A stretch of DNA of 64,000 nt from Bradyrhizobium yuanmingense (GTDB lineage: Bacteria > Pseudomonadota > Alphaproteobacteria > Rhizobiales > Xanthobacteraceae), in contig NZ_JARFML010000011.1 of assembly GCF_029167105.1 (NCBI RefSeq), forward strand, positions 62,001 to 126,000, given 5' to 3'. How positions within the stretch are numbered: position 1 is the first letter of the stretch; each line of letters begins with the position of its first letter. Both the position numbers and the translations under genes were made by a program. A model generated the notes under the pieces. That model did no database searches. It was not told the DNA's origin and worked only from the letters and a program-made list of their open reading frames with translations. Below are positions 43,538-50,921 of the stretch, in pieces.

Positions 43538-43893
43538 CGCAAGTCCCCTGATTGGCCCAATCCACCGATTGAACTCAGGGGCGCAATGTGTGCGGCAAAC
43601 TGGAACGGTTCAAATCAACAGTCCGAAGTTCAAATCAACAAACCGAGCGCGGCCGGGCGCATGGCCCCCGCTCTGGGGTATGGACCGGGACGCCGTTTTG
43701 GCCCATCCCTTCGCCATCGATTCGGGTTGGCGCCTTGTTCCGAGGGCGCCAATCCGCGGCTTGAGGCGACGTCCGGCTGTGAATGCCGGTTCCAGGTCCC
43801 CGCGCCGCTTGCCCAGCGGCGACAGTTTGTCCCTATTGCCGGGGTGCAAGTCGCGGGCGCTTTGGTACACTGCGCCGACGCAAAAGGAGTTCC
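43538..43893. other. 356-bp divergent promoter region
   Basis: It separates the molybdenum hydroxylase operon from the radical SAM gene. It contains two copies of GTTCAAATCAACA (43608-43640) and, next to the ATG at 43894, AAAGGAGTTCC. Nothing else is recognised. Confidence 0.55.
43608..43640. promoter_or_regulatory. tandem direct repeat GTTCAAATCAACA
   Basis: Two identical 13-mers at 43608-43620 and 43628-43640, start-to-start spacing 20 bp (close to two helical turns). They lie 70-100 bp upstream of the 2Fe-2S subunit start and about 260 bp from the radical SAM start. This is the arrangement expected of paired activator sites; no regulator is known. Confidence 0.4.
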
Positions 43894-45498
43894 ATGAACG
43901 TGCCGAGTCCCTGCAACGTACTGATGCTCTACCCGCTGTTCTCGGCAGAGTCCTTCTGGACCTTCGGCGAATCCTGCAAAGTGATGGGCGTCAAGCGCCC
44001 GGCCGCCCCCCTGGGCCTGATCACCGTCGCCGCGATGCTGCCCGAGAGCTGGACCGTCCGGCTGATCGATTGCAACACGGCAGCCTTCGGCGAGGAGGAT
44101 CTCGCCTGGGCCGACGTCGTCTTCACCGGCGGAATGTTGCCCCAGCAGGCCGACACGTTGCGTCTGATCGAGCTCTGCCGCGCGGCCGGCAAGCCGGTCG
44201 TGGTCGGCGGTCCTGATCCCACCTCGAGCCCCCACATCTATGAGCGGGCCGACTTCCGGGTGCTCGGCGAGGCCGAGAGCGTCATGAACGAATTCATCGC
44301 GGCCTGGGAGAGCGGCGCGCGTTCCGGCCTCTTCACCGCACCGAAGTTCCAGGCCGACGTCACCAAGACGCCGGTGCCGCGTTTCGACCTGCTCAGGTTC
44401 GAGGACTATCTCTATCTCGGTGTGCAATATTCGCGCGGCTGTCCGTTCACCTGCGAATTCTGCGACATCATCGAGCTCTACGGGCGCGTGCCGCGGACCA
44501 AGACGATCGAGCAGATGTTCGTCGAGCTCGAGACGCTCTACAAGATGGGCTATCGCGGCCATCTCGATTTCGTCGACGACAATTTCATCGGCAACAAGAA
44601 GTCGCTGCGGCAATTTCTGCCGAAGCTTGCCGAATGGCAGCGCACGCACGGCTATCCGTTCGAATTCTCCACGGAAGCCTCGGTCAATCTCGCCGACGAC
44701 CCGGAGCTGTTGGAGCTGATGGGTGCGGCCAATTTCTTCGGCATCTTCGTCGGCATCGAAAGTCCGGACCCGGCGACGCTGGTCGCGATGCGCAAGAAGC
44801 AGAACACGCGGCGCAACATCGCAGAGAGCATCCACAAGATCTACGCCGCCGGCATGCTCGTCACCGCGGGCTTCATCGTTGGCTTCGACAACGAGAAGGT
44901 CTCGATGGCGGAGGCGATGATCGACTTCATCGAAGAGGCGGCAATCCCCGTCGCCATGGTCGGCCTGCTCTATGCCTTGCCCAACACGCAGCTCACGCGC
45001 CGGCTGGAGCGCGAAGGCCGGCTGCATTCCGGGCACGACGTGGCGCCGACGATTGGCGCCGATCAGTGCACGGCGGGCATCAATTTCGATCCGGTCCGCC
45101 CGTTGCGCGACATCCTGACGGACTACAAGCGGGTGCTGGAACACATCTACAGCCCGGCGGCCTATGCCGCACGTGTCGACCGCCTGATGACGCTGCTCGA
45201 CCGGTCCAGGCAGCGTTCCGAGCTTGCCGAAGGCGATATCCGATCCAAGCTCGGAGCCATGGAGACCGTGCACAAGGTGGTGTCCGCGCTTCCCGAGGCG
45301 CGGGGGCCGCTCTGGCAGACCTTCATGAACTGCGCCAAGCGCGACACGTCATCGGCGCGCATCGCCGTGCAGATGATCGCGGCCTATGCACATCTCGGCC
45401 CGTACTCCCGCAAGGTCATCGCGGCGATCGACCAGCGCCTGGCCGCGCTGGACAACGAGGCCGTCGCTCCGGTGGCCGTCGGCGTGACGGCGGCCTGA
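43894..45498 (+). CDS. B12-binding domain radical SAM protein, HpnP-related family
   Basis: A 534-residue protein. An N-terminal cobalamin-binding Rossmann-like domain covers about residues 1-140 (VLMLYPLFSAESFWTFGESCK, ADVVFTGGMLPQQADTLRLIE, KPVVVGGPDPTSSPHIYERAD). The radical SAM core carries Cys183, Cys187 and Cys190 in SRGCPFTCEFCDI and continues FVDDNFIGNKKSLRQFLPKLAEWQ. The family includes the hopanoid C-2 methylase HpnP and many uncharacterised methylases; the C-terminal tail corresponds to DUF4070. The DxHxxG cobalamin His motif is absent, as is usual in this class. AAAGGAG precedes ATG 43894. Its substrate is unknown; it stands alone. Confidence 0.85.
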   Translation: MNVPSPCNVLMLYPLFSAESFWTFGESCKVMGVKRPAAPLGLITVAAMLPESWTVRLIDCNTAAFGEEDLAWADVVFTGGMLPQQADTLRLIELCRAAGKPVVVGGPDPTSSPHIYERADFRVLGEAESVMNEFIAAWESGARSGLFTAPKFQADVTKTPVPRFDLLRFEDYLYLGVQYSRGCPFTCEFCDIIELYGRVPRTKTIEQMFVELETLYKMGYRGHLDFVDDNFIGNKKSLRQFLPKLAEWQRTHGYPFEFSTEASVNLADDPELLELMGAANFFGIFVGIESPDPATLVAMRKKQNTRRNIAESIHKIYAAGMLVTAGFIVGFDNEKVSMAEAMIDFIEEAAIPVAMVGLLYALPNTQLTRRLEREGRLHSGHDVAPTIGADQCTAGINFDPVRPLRDILTDYKRVLEHIYSPAAYAARVDRLMTLLDRSRQRSELAEGDIRSKLGAMETVHKVVSALPEARGPLWQTFMNCAKRDTSSARIAVQMIAAYAHLGPYSRKVIAAIDQRLAALDNEAVAPVAVGVTAA

Positions 45499-45502
45499 CG
45501 GC

Positions 45503-46891
45503 TTACTTCACCGCGAGCCGCAGGAAGCTCATCACGCTGCCGAGCGCGGCAAAGCCCGCGCCGAGCGCCAGCGCCAGCGTCGCGCCCTCGTGGCCAGCGA
45601 GTGCGAAGCAGGCGGCGGCGAGCGCCGCGCCGGTCGTCTGCCCGGTCAGGCGCGCGGTGGCGACGATGCCGGAGGCGCTGCCGCTGCGATGCGGCGGCGC
45701 GCTTGCCATCACCGCCTTCATGTTCGGCGCCTGGAAGAAGCCGAAGCCCATGCCGCAGATCACCATCCGCCAGATGATGTCGGCAATGGCGGGATTGGCC
45801 GGCAGCGTCGCCAGCAGCGCCATGCCGAGACCGAGCAGCACGAGCCCGATGCCGCCGAGCAGGCCGACGGCATGGCGGTCGGAGAGGCGGCCCGCGATCG
45901 GCGCCATGATGCCGACCACGAGCGGCCAGGGCGTCATGAAGAAGCCGGTCTCGACCTGCGAGCGGCCGAGCACGCCCTCGAAATAGAACGGCAGCGAGAC
46001 GAAGGCGAGGCCCTGGACCGCGAAGGAGCACACCGCCGTTGCCGCCGACAGCGCGAACATCGGACTGGCGAACAGGTCGATCGGCAGCATCGGTGCGGGA
46101 TGGTCGGCGTGGCGGCGGGTCAGGATCACGCCAAGCACGAGGGCGGTGACCAGCTCGATGCCCACGACGATTGGCGACAGATTGTGCGCGGCGCTGCCGA
46201 TGCCGGTGATGAACAGGCCGAGGCAGGCGGTGGCCAGGATCGCGCCGGCTAAGTCGAAGTCGTGATCGGCGCGCGGGGTCTTCGGCAGCATGGCAAAGCC
46301 GATGCCGATGGCGATGAGGCCGAATGGGATATTGACGGCGAACAGCCACGGCCACGGTCCGAGCGCGAGGATGGCGGAAGCGATCGAGGGCCCGAAGGTG
46401 AAGGCGGTCGCGACCACCAGCGCGTTGTGACCGAAGCCGCGGCCGAGCATGCGGCCGGGATAGACGAAACGCACCAGCGCCGTGTTGACGCTCATGATCC
46501 CGCTTGCTCCCAACCCTTGCAGCGTGCGCGCCAGCAACAGGCTGTCGAGCGACCAGGCCACCGCGCAGAACAGCGAGGCGATCGTGAACAGGATCAGGCC
46601 GCCGAGATAGATGCGCTGGTGTCCGACGATCTCGCCGAGCGCTCCGAGCGGCAAGAGCGTTGCCACCAGCGCGATCTGGTAGACGTTGACGACCCAGACC
46701 GACTGCTCCGGCGTGACGTGCAGGTCGGCTGCGATGGCGGGCAGGGCGATGTTGGCGATCGCGGTGTCGAGCGAGGCCATTGCGAGCGCAGTGAAGATCG
46801 CCGCGACCGCCCAGCGCCGCTGCGCGGCCGGCAGGCCGTCGGCGATGGGTTGGTCGGGCTCGCCCGCGGCGGCAGGTAACGTGATCGTCAT
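45503..46891 (-). CDS. MFS transporter, DHA2 (EmrB/QacA-like, 14-helix)
   Basis: A 462-residue exporter. Motifs are MASLDTAIANIALPAIAADLHVTPEQSVWVVNVYQIALV (DHA2 helix 1-2) and LGALGEIVGHQRIYLGGLILF (the G-x-x-x-D/E-x-x-G-x-R loop). Helix 5 carries GHNALVVATAFTFGPSIASAILALGPWPWLFAVNIPFG, the drug/H+ antiporter motif C region. About 14 helices are visible. It is probably a multidrug or metabolite exporter. It converges on the radical SAM gene with only 4 bp between stops. ATG 46891 is used; the upstream frame is Cys/Arg-rich and not credible. Confidence 0.9.
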   Translation of the reverse strand: MTITLPAAAGEPDQPIADGLPAAQRRWAVAAIFTALAMASLDTAIANIALPAIAADLHVTPEQSVWVVNVYQIALVATLLPLGALGEIVGHQRIYLGGLILFTIASLFCAVAWSLDSLLLARTLQGLGASGIMSVNTALVRFVYPGRMLGRGFGHNALVVATAFTFGPSIASAILALGPWPWLFAVNIPFGLIAIGIGFAMLPKTPRADHDFDLAGAILATACLGLFITGIGSAAHNLSPIVVGIELVTALVLGVILTRRHADHPAPMLPIDLFASPMFALSAATAVCSFAVQGLAFVSLPFYFEGVLGRSQVETGFFMTPWPLVVGIMAPIAGRLSDRHAVGLLGGIGLVLLGLGMALLATLPANPAIADIIWRMVICGMGFGFFQAPNMKAVMASAPPHRSGSASGIVATARLTGQTTGAALAAACFALAGHEGATLALALGAGFAALGSVMSFLRLAVK

Positions 46892-47302
46892 TTTCGTTGG
46901 CGCGCTGCTCCGGCGGCGGGACGTTCGGCATGTACTACGGCGGCGCCGGCTTCCACAGGCGCAAGCTTGCATGCTGTGTATGCGCGAAGGTCAGGCGATG
47001 CGGCGGCGCTGCGAGTGCAGGGCGAGGCCAAAACGAAATTCGAAAAACAACCCCATGCACAGTAGGAGGCCCTTTGATCGACAAGGCATTTTCCCGCCGG
47101 GTCGCAACGGCGGCCGCGGTCGCGATCAAATTGACACGTCGGGCAAAACACTGGCAGGATTCCAACGTGCCAGGGATCGGCCGGCAGCAGGCCGCATGCG
47201 CGCCTGCTCGCCGTTTCCACCACGCCTACGTTGAGGCAGATCAACACTCCGCCCGCGCGGCCGCCCGAGTTTCCATCAGCGCATCGATGGAGGGGCGGCT
47301 GC
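46892..47302. other. 411-bp intergenic region holding a dispersed repeat
   Basis: No gene. It contains the minus-strand copy of the dispersed repeat (47031-47154) and, at its end, GGAGGGG ahead of the antiporter ATG. Readings that include KNNPMHSR come from the repeat. Confidence 0.55.
47031..47154 (-). repeat. dispersed intergenic repeat, copy B
   Basis: On the minus strand it begins CCAGTGTTTTGCCCGACG (47154 down to 47137) and ends CTACTGTGCATGGGGTTG, continuing TTTTTCG, down to 47041 with a TTTCGTTTTGG tail to about 47031. This is the same arm order as at 11113-11242. Confidence 0.75.
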
Positions 47303-48406
47303 ATGCAGACTCTGCTCAGGGAAATCCGGAATACCCCTTTGCTCTGGATGTTGGCCTTCGTGCCCATCGTGCTGGTGGCCGAGGCGGTGGTGCCGCATTC
47401 CCATACCCTGCTGTTCGTGCTCGCGGTGCTCGCCATCGTGCCGCTGGCGGCGCTGCTCAGCCACGCCACCGAGGCGGTCGCCGCGAAGACCGGCGATGCC
47501 GTGGGCGGATTGCTCAATGCAACGCTCGGTAATCTGACCGAGTTGATCATCGCCATCACGGCACTGCGGGCCGGCCAGTACATGCTGGTGAAGGCCTCGA
47601 TCGCGGGCGCGATCGTCACCAACGCGGTGTTCATGCTGGGCGCCTGCCTGCTGCTCGGCGGCCTGCGCTATCACGTGCAGGAATACAACCGCGCCGGTGC
47701 GCGGCTTTCGTCCGGCCTGCTGCTGATGGCGACCGTCGCCCTGCTTGCGCCGTCGGCGGTCGCCGATCTCGACCACCTGCCGCAGGGCGGGGGCATCCTC
47801 AACAGGCTCAGCCTCGGCATTTCGGTCCTGCTCATCACAGCTTATGGGCTCGGCCTGTTGTTCTCGCTGCGAACGCACAAGGAATTGTTCGCAAGCGCCG
47901 ATCACGGTCACGACGACAAGGAGGCGCATTGGCCGATCGGAACAGCCGTCGGCACGCTGCTGATCGTCACCGTGCTGGTCGCGCTGGTCAGCGAGATCTT
48001 CGTGGAATCGGTGCAGAAGGCGGCGGAAACCTTCGGAATGAGTCCGGCCTTCGTCGGCTTCATCGTCGTCTCGCTGGTCGGCGCCGCCGCCGAATTCGCG
48101 GTGGCCTTCGCCGCGGCCCGCAAGGACCGGCTCGACATGGCCGTCAGCATCGCGCTCGGCAGCGCCTCGCAGATCGCGCTGTTCGTCGCACCCGCTTTGG
48201 TGCTGCTCAGCTATGTCGTGGGGCCGAAGCCGATGGACCTGCAGTTCTGGCCGGGGGCCGTCACCATGATGATGATCGCGACGGTGACGTCGGCCTTCAT
48301 CACCGCCAGCGGACGCTCGGCCTGGTTCGTCGGCGCGCTGATGATCTTCATCTATGCGGTGTTCGCGCTGACGCTTTACGTCGTGCCGCCGGCGGGCCAG
48401 GGATGA
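47303..48406 (+). CDS. calcium/proton exchanger (Cax family)
   Basis: A 367-residue cation antiporter with about 11 hydrophobic segments in two halves. The alpha repeats are GGLLNATLGNLTELIIAITAL and SLVGAAAEFAVAFAAARKDR followed by LDMAVSIALGSASQIALFV; the acidic residues of NLTEL and AAAEF are those needed for ion exchange. An acidic/His loop (SADHGHDDKEAHW) lies between the halves. It exports Ca2+ in exchange for H+. ATG 47303 has GGAGGGG upstream. Confidence 0.92.
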   Translation: MQTLLREIRNTPLLWMLAFVPIVLVAEAVVPHSHTLLFVLAVLAIVPLAALLSHATEAVAAKTGDAVGGLLNATLGNLTELIIAITALRAGQYMLVKASIAGAIVTNAVFMLGACLLLGGLRYHVQEYNRAGARLSSGLLLMATVALLAPSAVADLDHLPQGGGILNRLSLGISVLLITAYGLGLLFSLRTHKELFASADHGHDDKEAHWPIGTAVGTLLIVTVLVALVSEIFVESVQKAAETFGMSPAFVGFIVVSLVGAAAEFAVAFAAARKDRLDMAVSIALGSASQIALFVAPALVLLSYVVGPKPMDLQFWPGAVTMMMIATVTSAFITASGRSAWFVGALMIFIYAVFALTLYVVPPAGQG

Positions 48407-48448
48407 CGTGCGCAGGCGAGAGACACCGACCATTATAACATCCCGCCG

Positions 48449-48724
48449 TCAGGGCAGGAGGGTCACAACCAGATAAACAATCACGGCGGCGCCCAGACAG
48501 CGCCGCCAGGGGTTCACGCCGCGGATGATCTCGTCGGCGCCCCAGATGATGAGCCCGCCTTTCACGATGATCGTCAAGCCGAGGCTGGCCTTGCCAGCGG
48601 ACGGCCATATCCAAAGCAGAGCTCCCGCGACGATCACGGCCCAAAGAACAAGGTTGGGCCACTGAGCGATGGTGATCGCGCCGGTTTCGCGGTTACGGAA
48701 GAACCAATCAAACAGGCGCCGCAA
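48449..48724 (-). CDS. small two-helix membrane protein with probable TTG start
   Basis: A 91-residue frame beginning LRRLFDWFFRNRETGAITIA and continuing QWPNLVLWAVIVAGALLWIW and GADEIIRGVNPWRRCLGAAVIVYLVVTLL. I recall similar short rhizobial membrane proteins containing RNRETG-x-ITIAQ-PN and DEIIRGVNPWRR, hence the call. No ATG fits; TTG 48724 lies 12 bp beyond the stop of the upstream PNPOx gene, which would couple them. Three hydrophobic patches are visible. Function unknown. Confidence 0.65.
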   Translation of the reverse strand: MRRLFDWFFRNRETGAITIAQWPNLVLWAVIVAGALLWIWPSAGKASLGLTIIVKGGLIIWGADEIIRGVNPWRRCLGAAVIVYLVVTLLP

Positions 48725-48735
48725 GCCGCGGGCTG

Positions 48736-49167
48736 TCAGGGCTTTATCTCGCCTTCTTCGCGGCCCTTCCAATAGGTCACGCGTTTGGCTCTCACCTTGA
48801 TCAGAACGATGCCTGGCGTATCGATGCCCTGATCGAACCACTTGTCGAGATCGCTCGTCCAGTGCTGCTGGAAGGCGACCTTGTCCCTGATCAGTTCGGC
48901 AGTCCCTTCAACGGCGACATAAATTCCTTTGGAGAAAAGGCCAGCTTCCGAGGAGAATCCCAGCGCTACCTTTGGATTTCGTTGGATATCCGATACCGTC
49001 CGCGCCTGTTCGTAGGTGAAGTAGTACGAGGTGCCGTCGTAGGCGACGTCGCCGTTGTTGCTCATGGGACGGTTGGCAATCTCGCCGTTCTCGGTGTGCG
49101 TCGAGAGAATGGCGATGTCGATGCCGGCCATATCCTTCGCGATCTCGGCAAGTGATGTCTTGGGCAT
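48736..49167 (-). CDS. pyridoxamine 5'-phosphate oxidase-fold (general stress protein 26-like)
   Basis: A 143-residue flavin-reductase/PNPOx split-barrel protein. Features are IAILSTHTENGEIANRPMSNNGDVAYDGTSYYFTYEQARTVSDIQRNPKVALGFSS (the phosphate/FMN-binding start), then YVAVEGTAELIRD and VLIKVRAKRVTYWKG. The family of general stress protein 26 binds FMN or related cofactors; the biochemical role is not settled. ATG 49167 is preceded by GGAGGAAAGTTC. The small membrane protein follows directly. Confidence 0.88.
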   Translation of the reverse strand: MPKTSLAEIAKDMAGIDIAILSTHTENGEIANRPMSNNGDVAYDGTSYYFTYEQARTVSDIQRNPKVALGFSSEAGLFSKGIYVAVEGTAELIRDKVAFQQHWTSDLDKWFDQGIDTPGIVLIKVRAKRVTYWKGREEGEIKP

Positions 49168-49713
49168 GAACTTTCCTCCATGGAGCGGGAGCAACGACTG
49201 GATTGGGCCCATGTTCCCTGAAGCTGGGGACGAAGTGCGCGCCGCGATTCAGCAAAGATTCGCTTATTGCCGGCGGCGGTCTGGCGATTGGCCGCCATGC
49301 TCACCGAAGATGGCCGCAGGTGCGGCCCTGCGCTGGTTGTGGCGCTGGCCGGCTCGTCACGATCCGACGTTACGAGCACCTTGACCTCCTCCTCACCGCA
49401 CGATCGTCGACTCCGGCCAGTTCGGTGCTTGCCAGACCGTCGACCACGGCTGGTCACCCCACAACCGCGCGCCGTGACATCCACGCGGACGAGCACGAAG
49501 CTGCTGGTGCCACTGCTAAAGCCTTCGGTCGTTCCCAGGCGGTAGACGTGACGAAGGCGAGAGCTCGGACACATGTCTGTTCCGGTTACGGCCTCGAACA
49601 CGCCGGTTTCCTTTTGCCAGGTGATGAGGCCCGGCCGCGGCGTAGTGCCGAACCCGAACCGAAGGGCGCTTGATCATCCGTCGAAGCGCTCCAGTTCAGC
49701 CGGTTCTTGCCGG
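49168..49713. other. decayed or unassigned segment
   Basis: No intact gene. On the minus strand, between about 49690 and 49400, an open reading without start signal gives FGTTPRPGLITWQKETGVFE and later HVYRLGTTEGFSSGTSSFVLVRVDVTAR. It looks more protein-like than the other frames but matches nothing I recognise and turns into Arg-rich text after that. It may be a remnant of a gene next to the MBL pseudogene. Confidence 0.35.
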
Positions 49714-50029
49714 TCAGTAGTCCCAGAACACCGGGACCCAGCGGAAGGCATCGCCGGCGGCCGCGACGTGACCGACCGATGGGAGAACGGCATGTGCGTG
49801 GCCGCCAGCAGCTCGCCGCTCTGCGCGATCTCCCGCAACAGCCGGATCCGAACGCGCGCCGCCTCCTCTGGGTCGTGCTCGAAGCCGTTGTGCCATTCGG
49901 GTTGGTCGAACCCGACGGCAAACACGGCATCGCCGGCGAATGCCAGCGCCTCACCGCCGGACGCCACGCGGACCACGCTTTTGTCCGGGCGTGACCGCCG
50001 GTGCGGCGAACGACGACATCGGGTGCAAC
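49714..50029 (-). pseudogene. MBL-fold metallo-hydrolase C-terminal remnant, two frameshifts
   Basis: Three consecutive minus-strand pieces in shifted frames rebuild the C-terminal half of a metallo-beta-lactamase-fold hydrolase. Piece one is VAPDVVVRRTGGHARTK (with the GGH of the TPGH metal motif). Piece two, after a shift near 49980, is SVVRVASGGEALAFAGDAVF (Asp ligand in GD) and runs on to ATHMPF. Piece three, after a shift near 49785, is VLPSVGHVAAAGDAFRWVPV then FWDY and a stop at 49714. The N-terminal half is absent. Two single-base indels explain the breaks. Confidence 0.75.
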
Positions 50030-50070
50030 CTTGTGTCGCGACGGCTTTTGCGGCCGCGATCAAGTTGACC

Positions 50071-50088
50071 CGTCGGGCAAAACACTGG
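50071..50088 (-). repeat. dispersed intergenic repeat, partial copy C (left arm only)
   Basis: CGTCGGGCAAAACACTGG, identical to 47137-47154. It is flanked in both places by GCGATCAA[A/G]TTGAC on the left and CAGGA on the right. The second arm is missing. Confidence 0.7.
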
Positions 50089-50121
50089 CAGGACGTCAAC
50101 GTGCTTGGGCTGTCGACGCGC

Positions 50122-50304
50122 CTACTGCCAAGATCGACGCCGCCTCGCCAAGGTACCAGTGACTTTTGAACGTCTGCGGATTCGTCTTTCCTCGGCCTTC
50201 TCCAGCCGGGTACGAAGGTTCTGAAGCTCTGTCAGTTGAGAGCTGAGCGACAAAACGCGCTGACGCAGAACCGCAATACGGTCGCACTGACCACGAGTAC
50301 TCAT
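50122..50304 (-). CDS. possible small coiled-coil protein
   Basis: A 60-residue frame starting MSTRGQCDRIAVLRQRVLSL, continuing with a Leu-heptad helix (LSSQLTELQNLRTRLEKAEE) and a basic Arg-rich tail. A weak purine stretch (AGGGCG) precedes the ATG. The heptad pattern is suggestive, but the gene sits in a decayed region and no family is known. Confidence 0.35.
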   Translation of the reverse strand: MSTRGQCDRIAVLRQRVLSLSSQLTELQNLRTRLEKAEERRIRRRSKVTGTLARRRRSWQ

Positions 50305-50544
50305 GAAGCGCCCTAAACAGTGAATGTCTGGAAATGATCAACTGGGCGAAAAAAAGAATGGACTTAAACCTATGGGTGTTGATGACCATAGCACAGGTTC
50401 ATTCACAGGATGTGAAATTTGGACGACACGCGCGGCAGGGACGTCGCCGACGCGATCGGGACACGCCAAGATCAAAGCGTCGTTGGATCGGTGATTTTGC
50501 GCGACCGCCCAAGTCGATTCCGAGTTCCTTGCGGAAAACCGCTG

Positions 50545-50625
50545 CTAGAGCATAAGCCCGAGCACCAACCAGCTGGCAACAGACAAACAGACGACGATTC
50601 CCAAATACGGCAATGCAATGCGCAT
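50545..50625 (-). CDS. unannotated 26-residue single-helix membrane microprotein
   Basis: ATG at 50625 preceded at five bases by GAGGAG (AATCGAGGAGTGACC). The 26 residues read MRIALPYLGIVVCLSVASWL then VLGLML and a TAG. A charged N terminus followed by one continuous hydrophobic helix is the form of known bacterial membrane microproteins. Too short for usual gene finders. Partner unknown. Confidence 0.5.
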   Translation of the reverse strand: MRIALPYLGIVVCLSVASWLVLGLML

Positions 50626-50921
50626 GGTCACTCCTCGATTCCGAGACGCGACGAGAACGTGGTCAGATACGCAGATTCGGGGCGCCAGCCTATATTCCAT
50701 GCGATGTATCAGCTGTGTAACGGCCTGCGGCGAGCATATTTAATTTGACTTTTGAATATAGTTGAAATTATATGAAATTGATTTAATTATTATATTTAAT
50801 TTGAGCATCTTGCAGCGTCGCAAAATATCATCATCTGCGCGTGTTCTGATCGAGTTCCGAAATCATGCGAACAAGCTGGGCGATCGCTCCATTGGAGTTG
50901 CTCTTGAGAGAGGCGTGATAC
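50626..50921. other. AT-rich promoter region upstream of envelope operon
   Basis: Between 50735 and 50810 the sequence is strikingly AT-rich (TTTGACTTTTGAATATAG, TTATATGAAATTGATTTAAT, TATTATATTTAATTTG) against a GC-rich background. It precedes the four-gene operon at 50922. It could be a promoter or a binding site for an H-NS-like or IHF-type protein. No coding signal. Confidence 0.5.

Noticed and set aside
50419..50748. 109-codon plus-strand frame
   Set aside because: Polar, low-complexity reading without a family, antisense to the membrane microprotein that has a proper ribosome-binding site.
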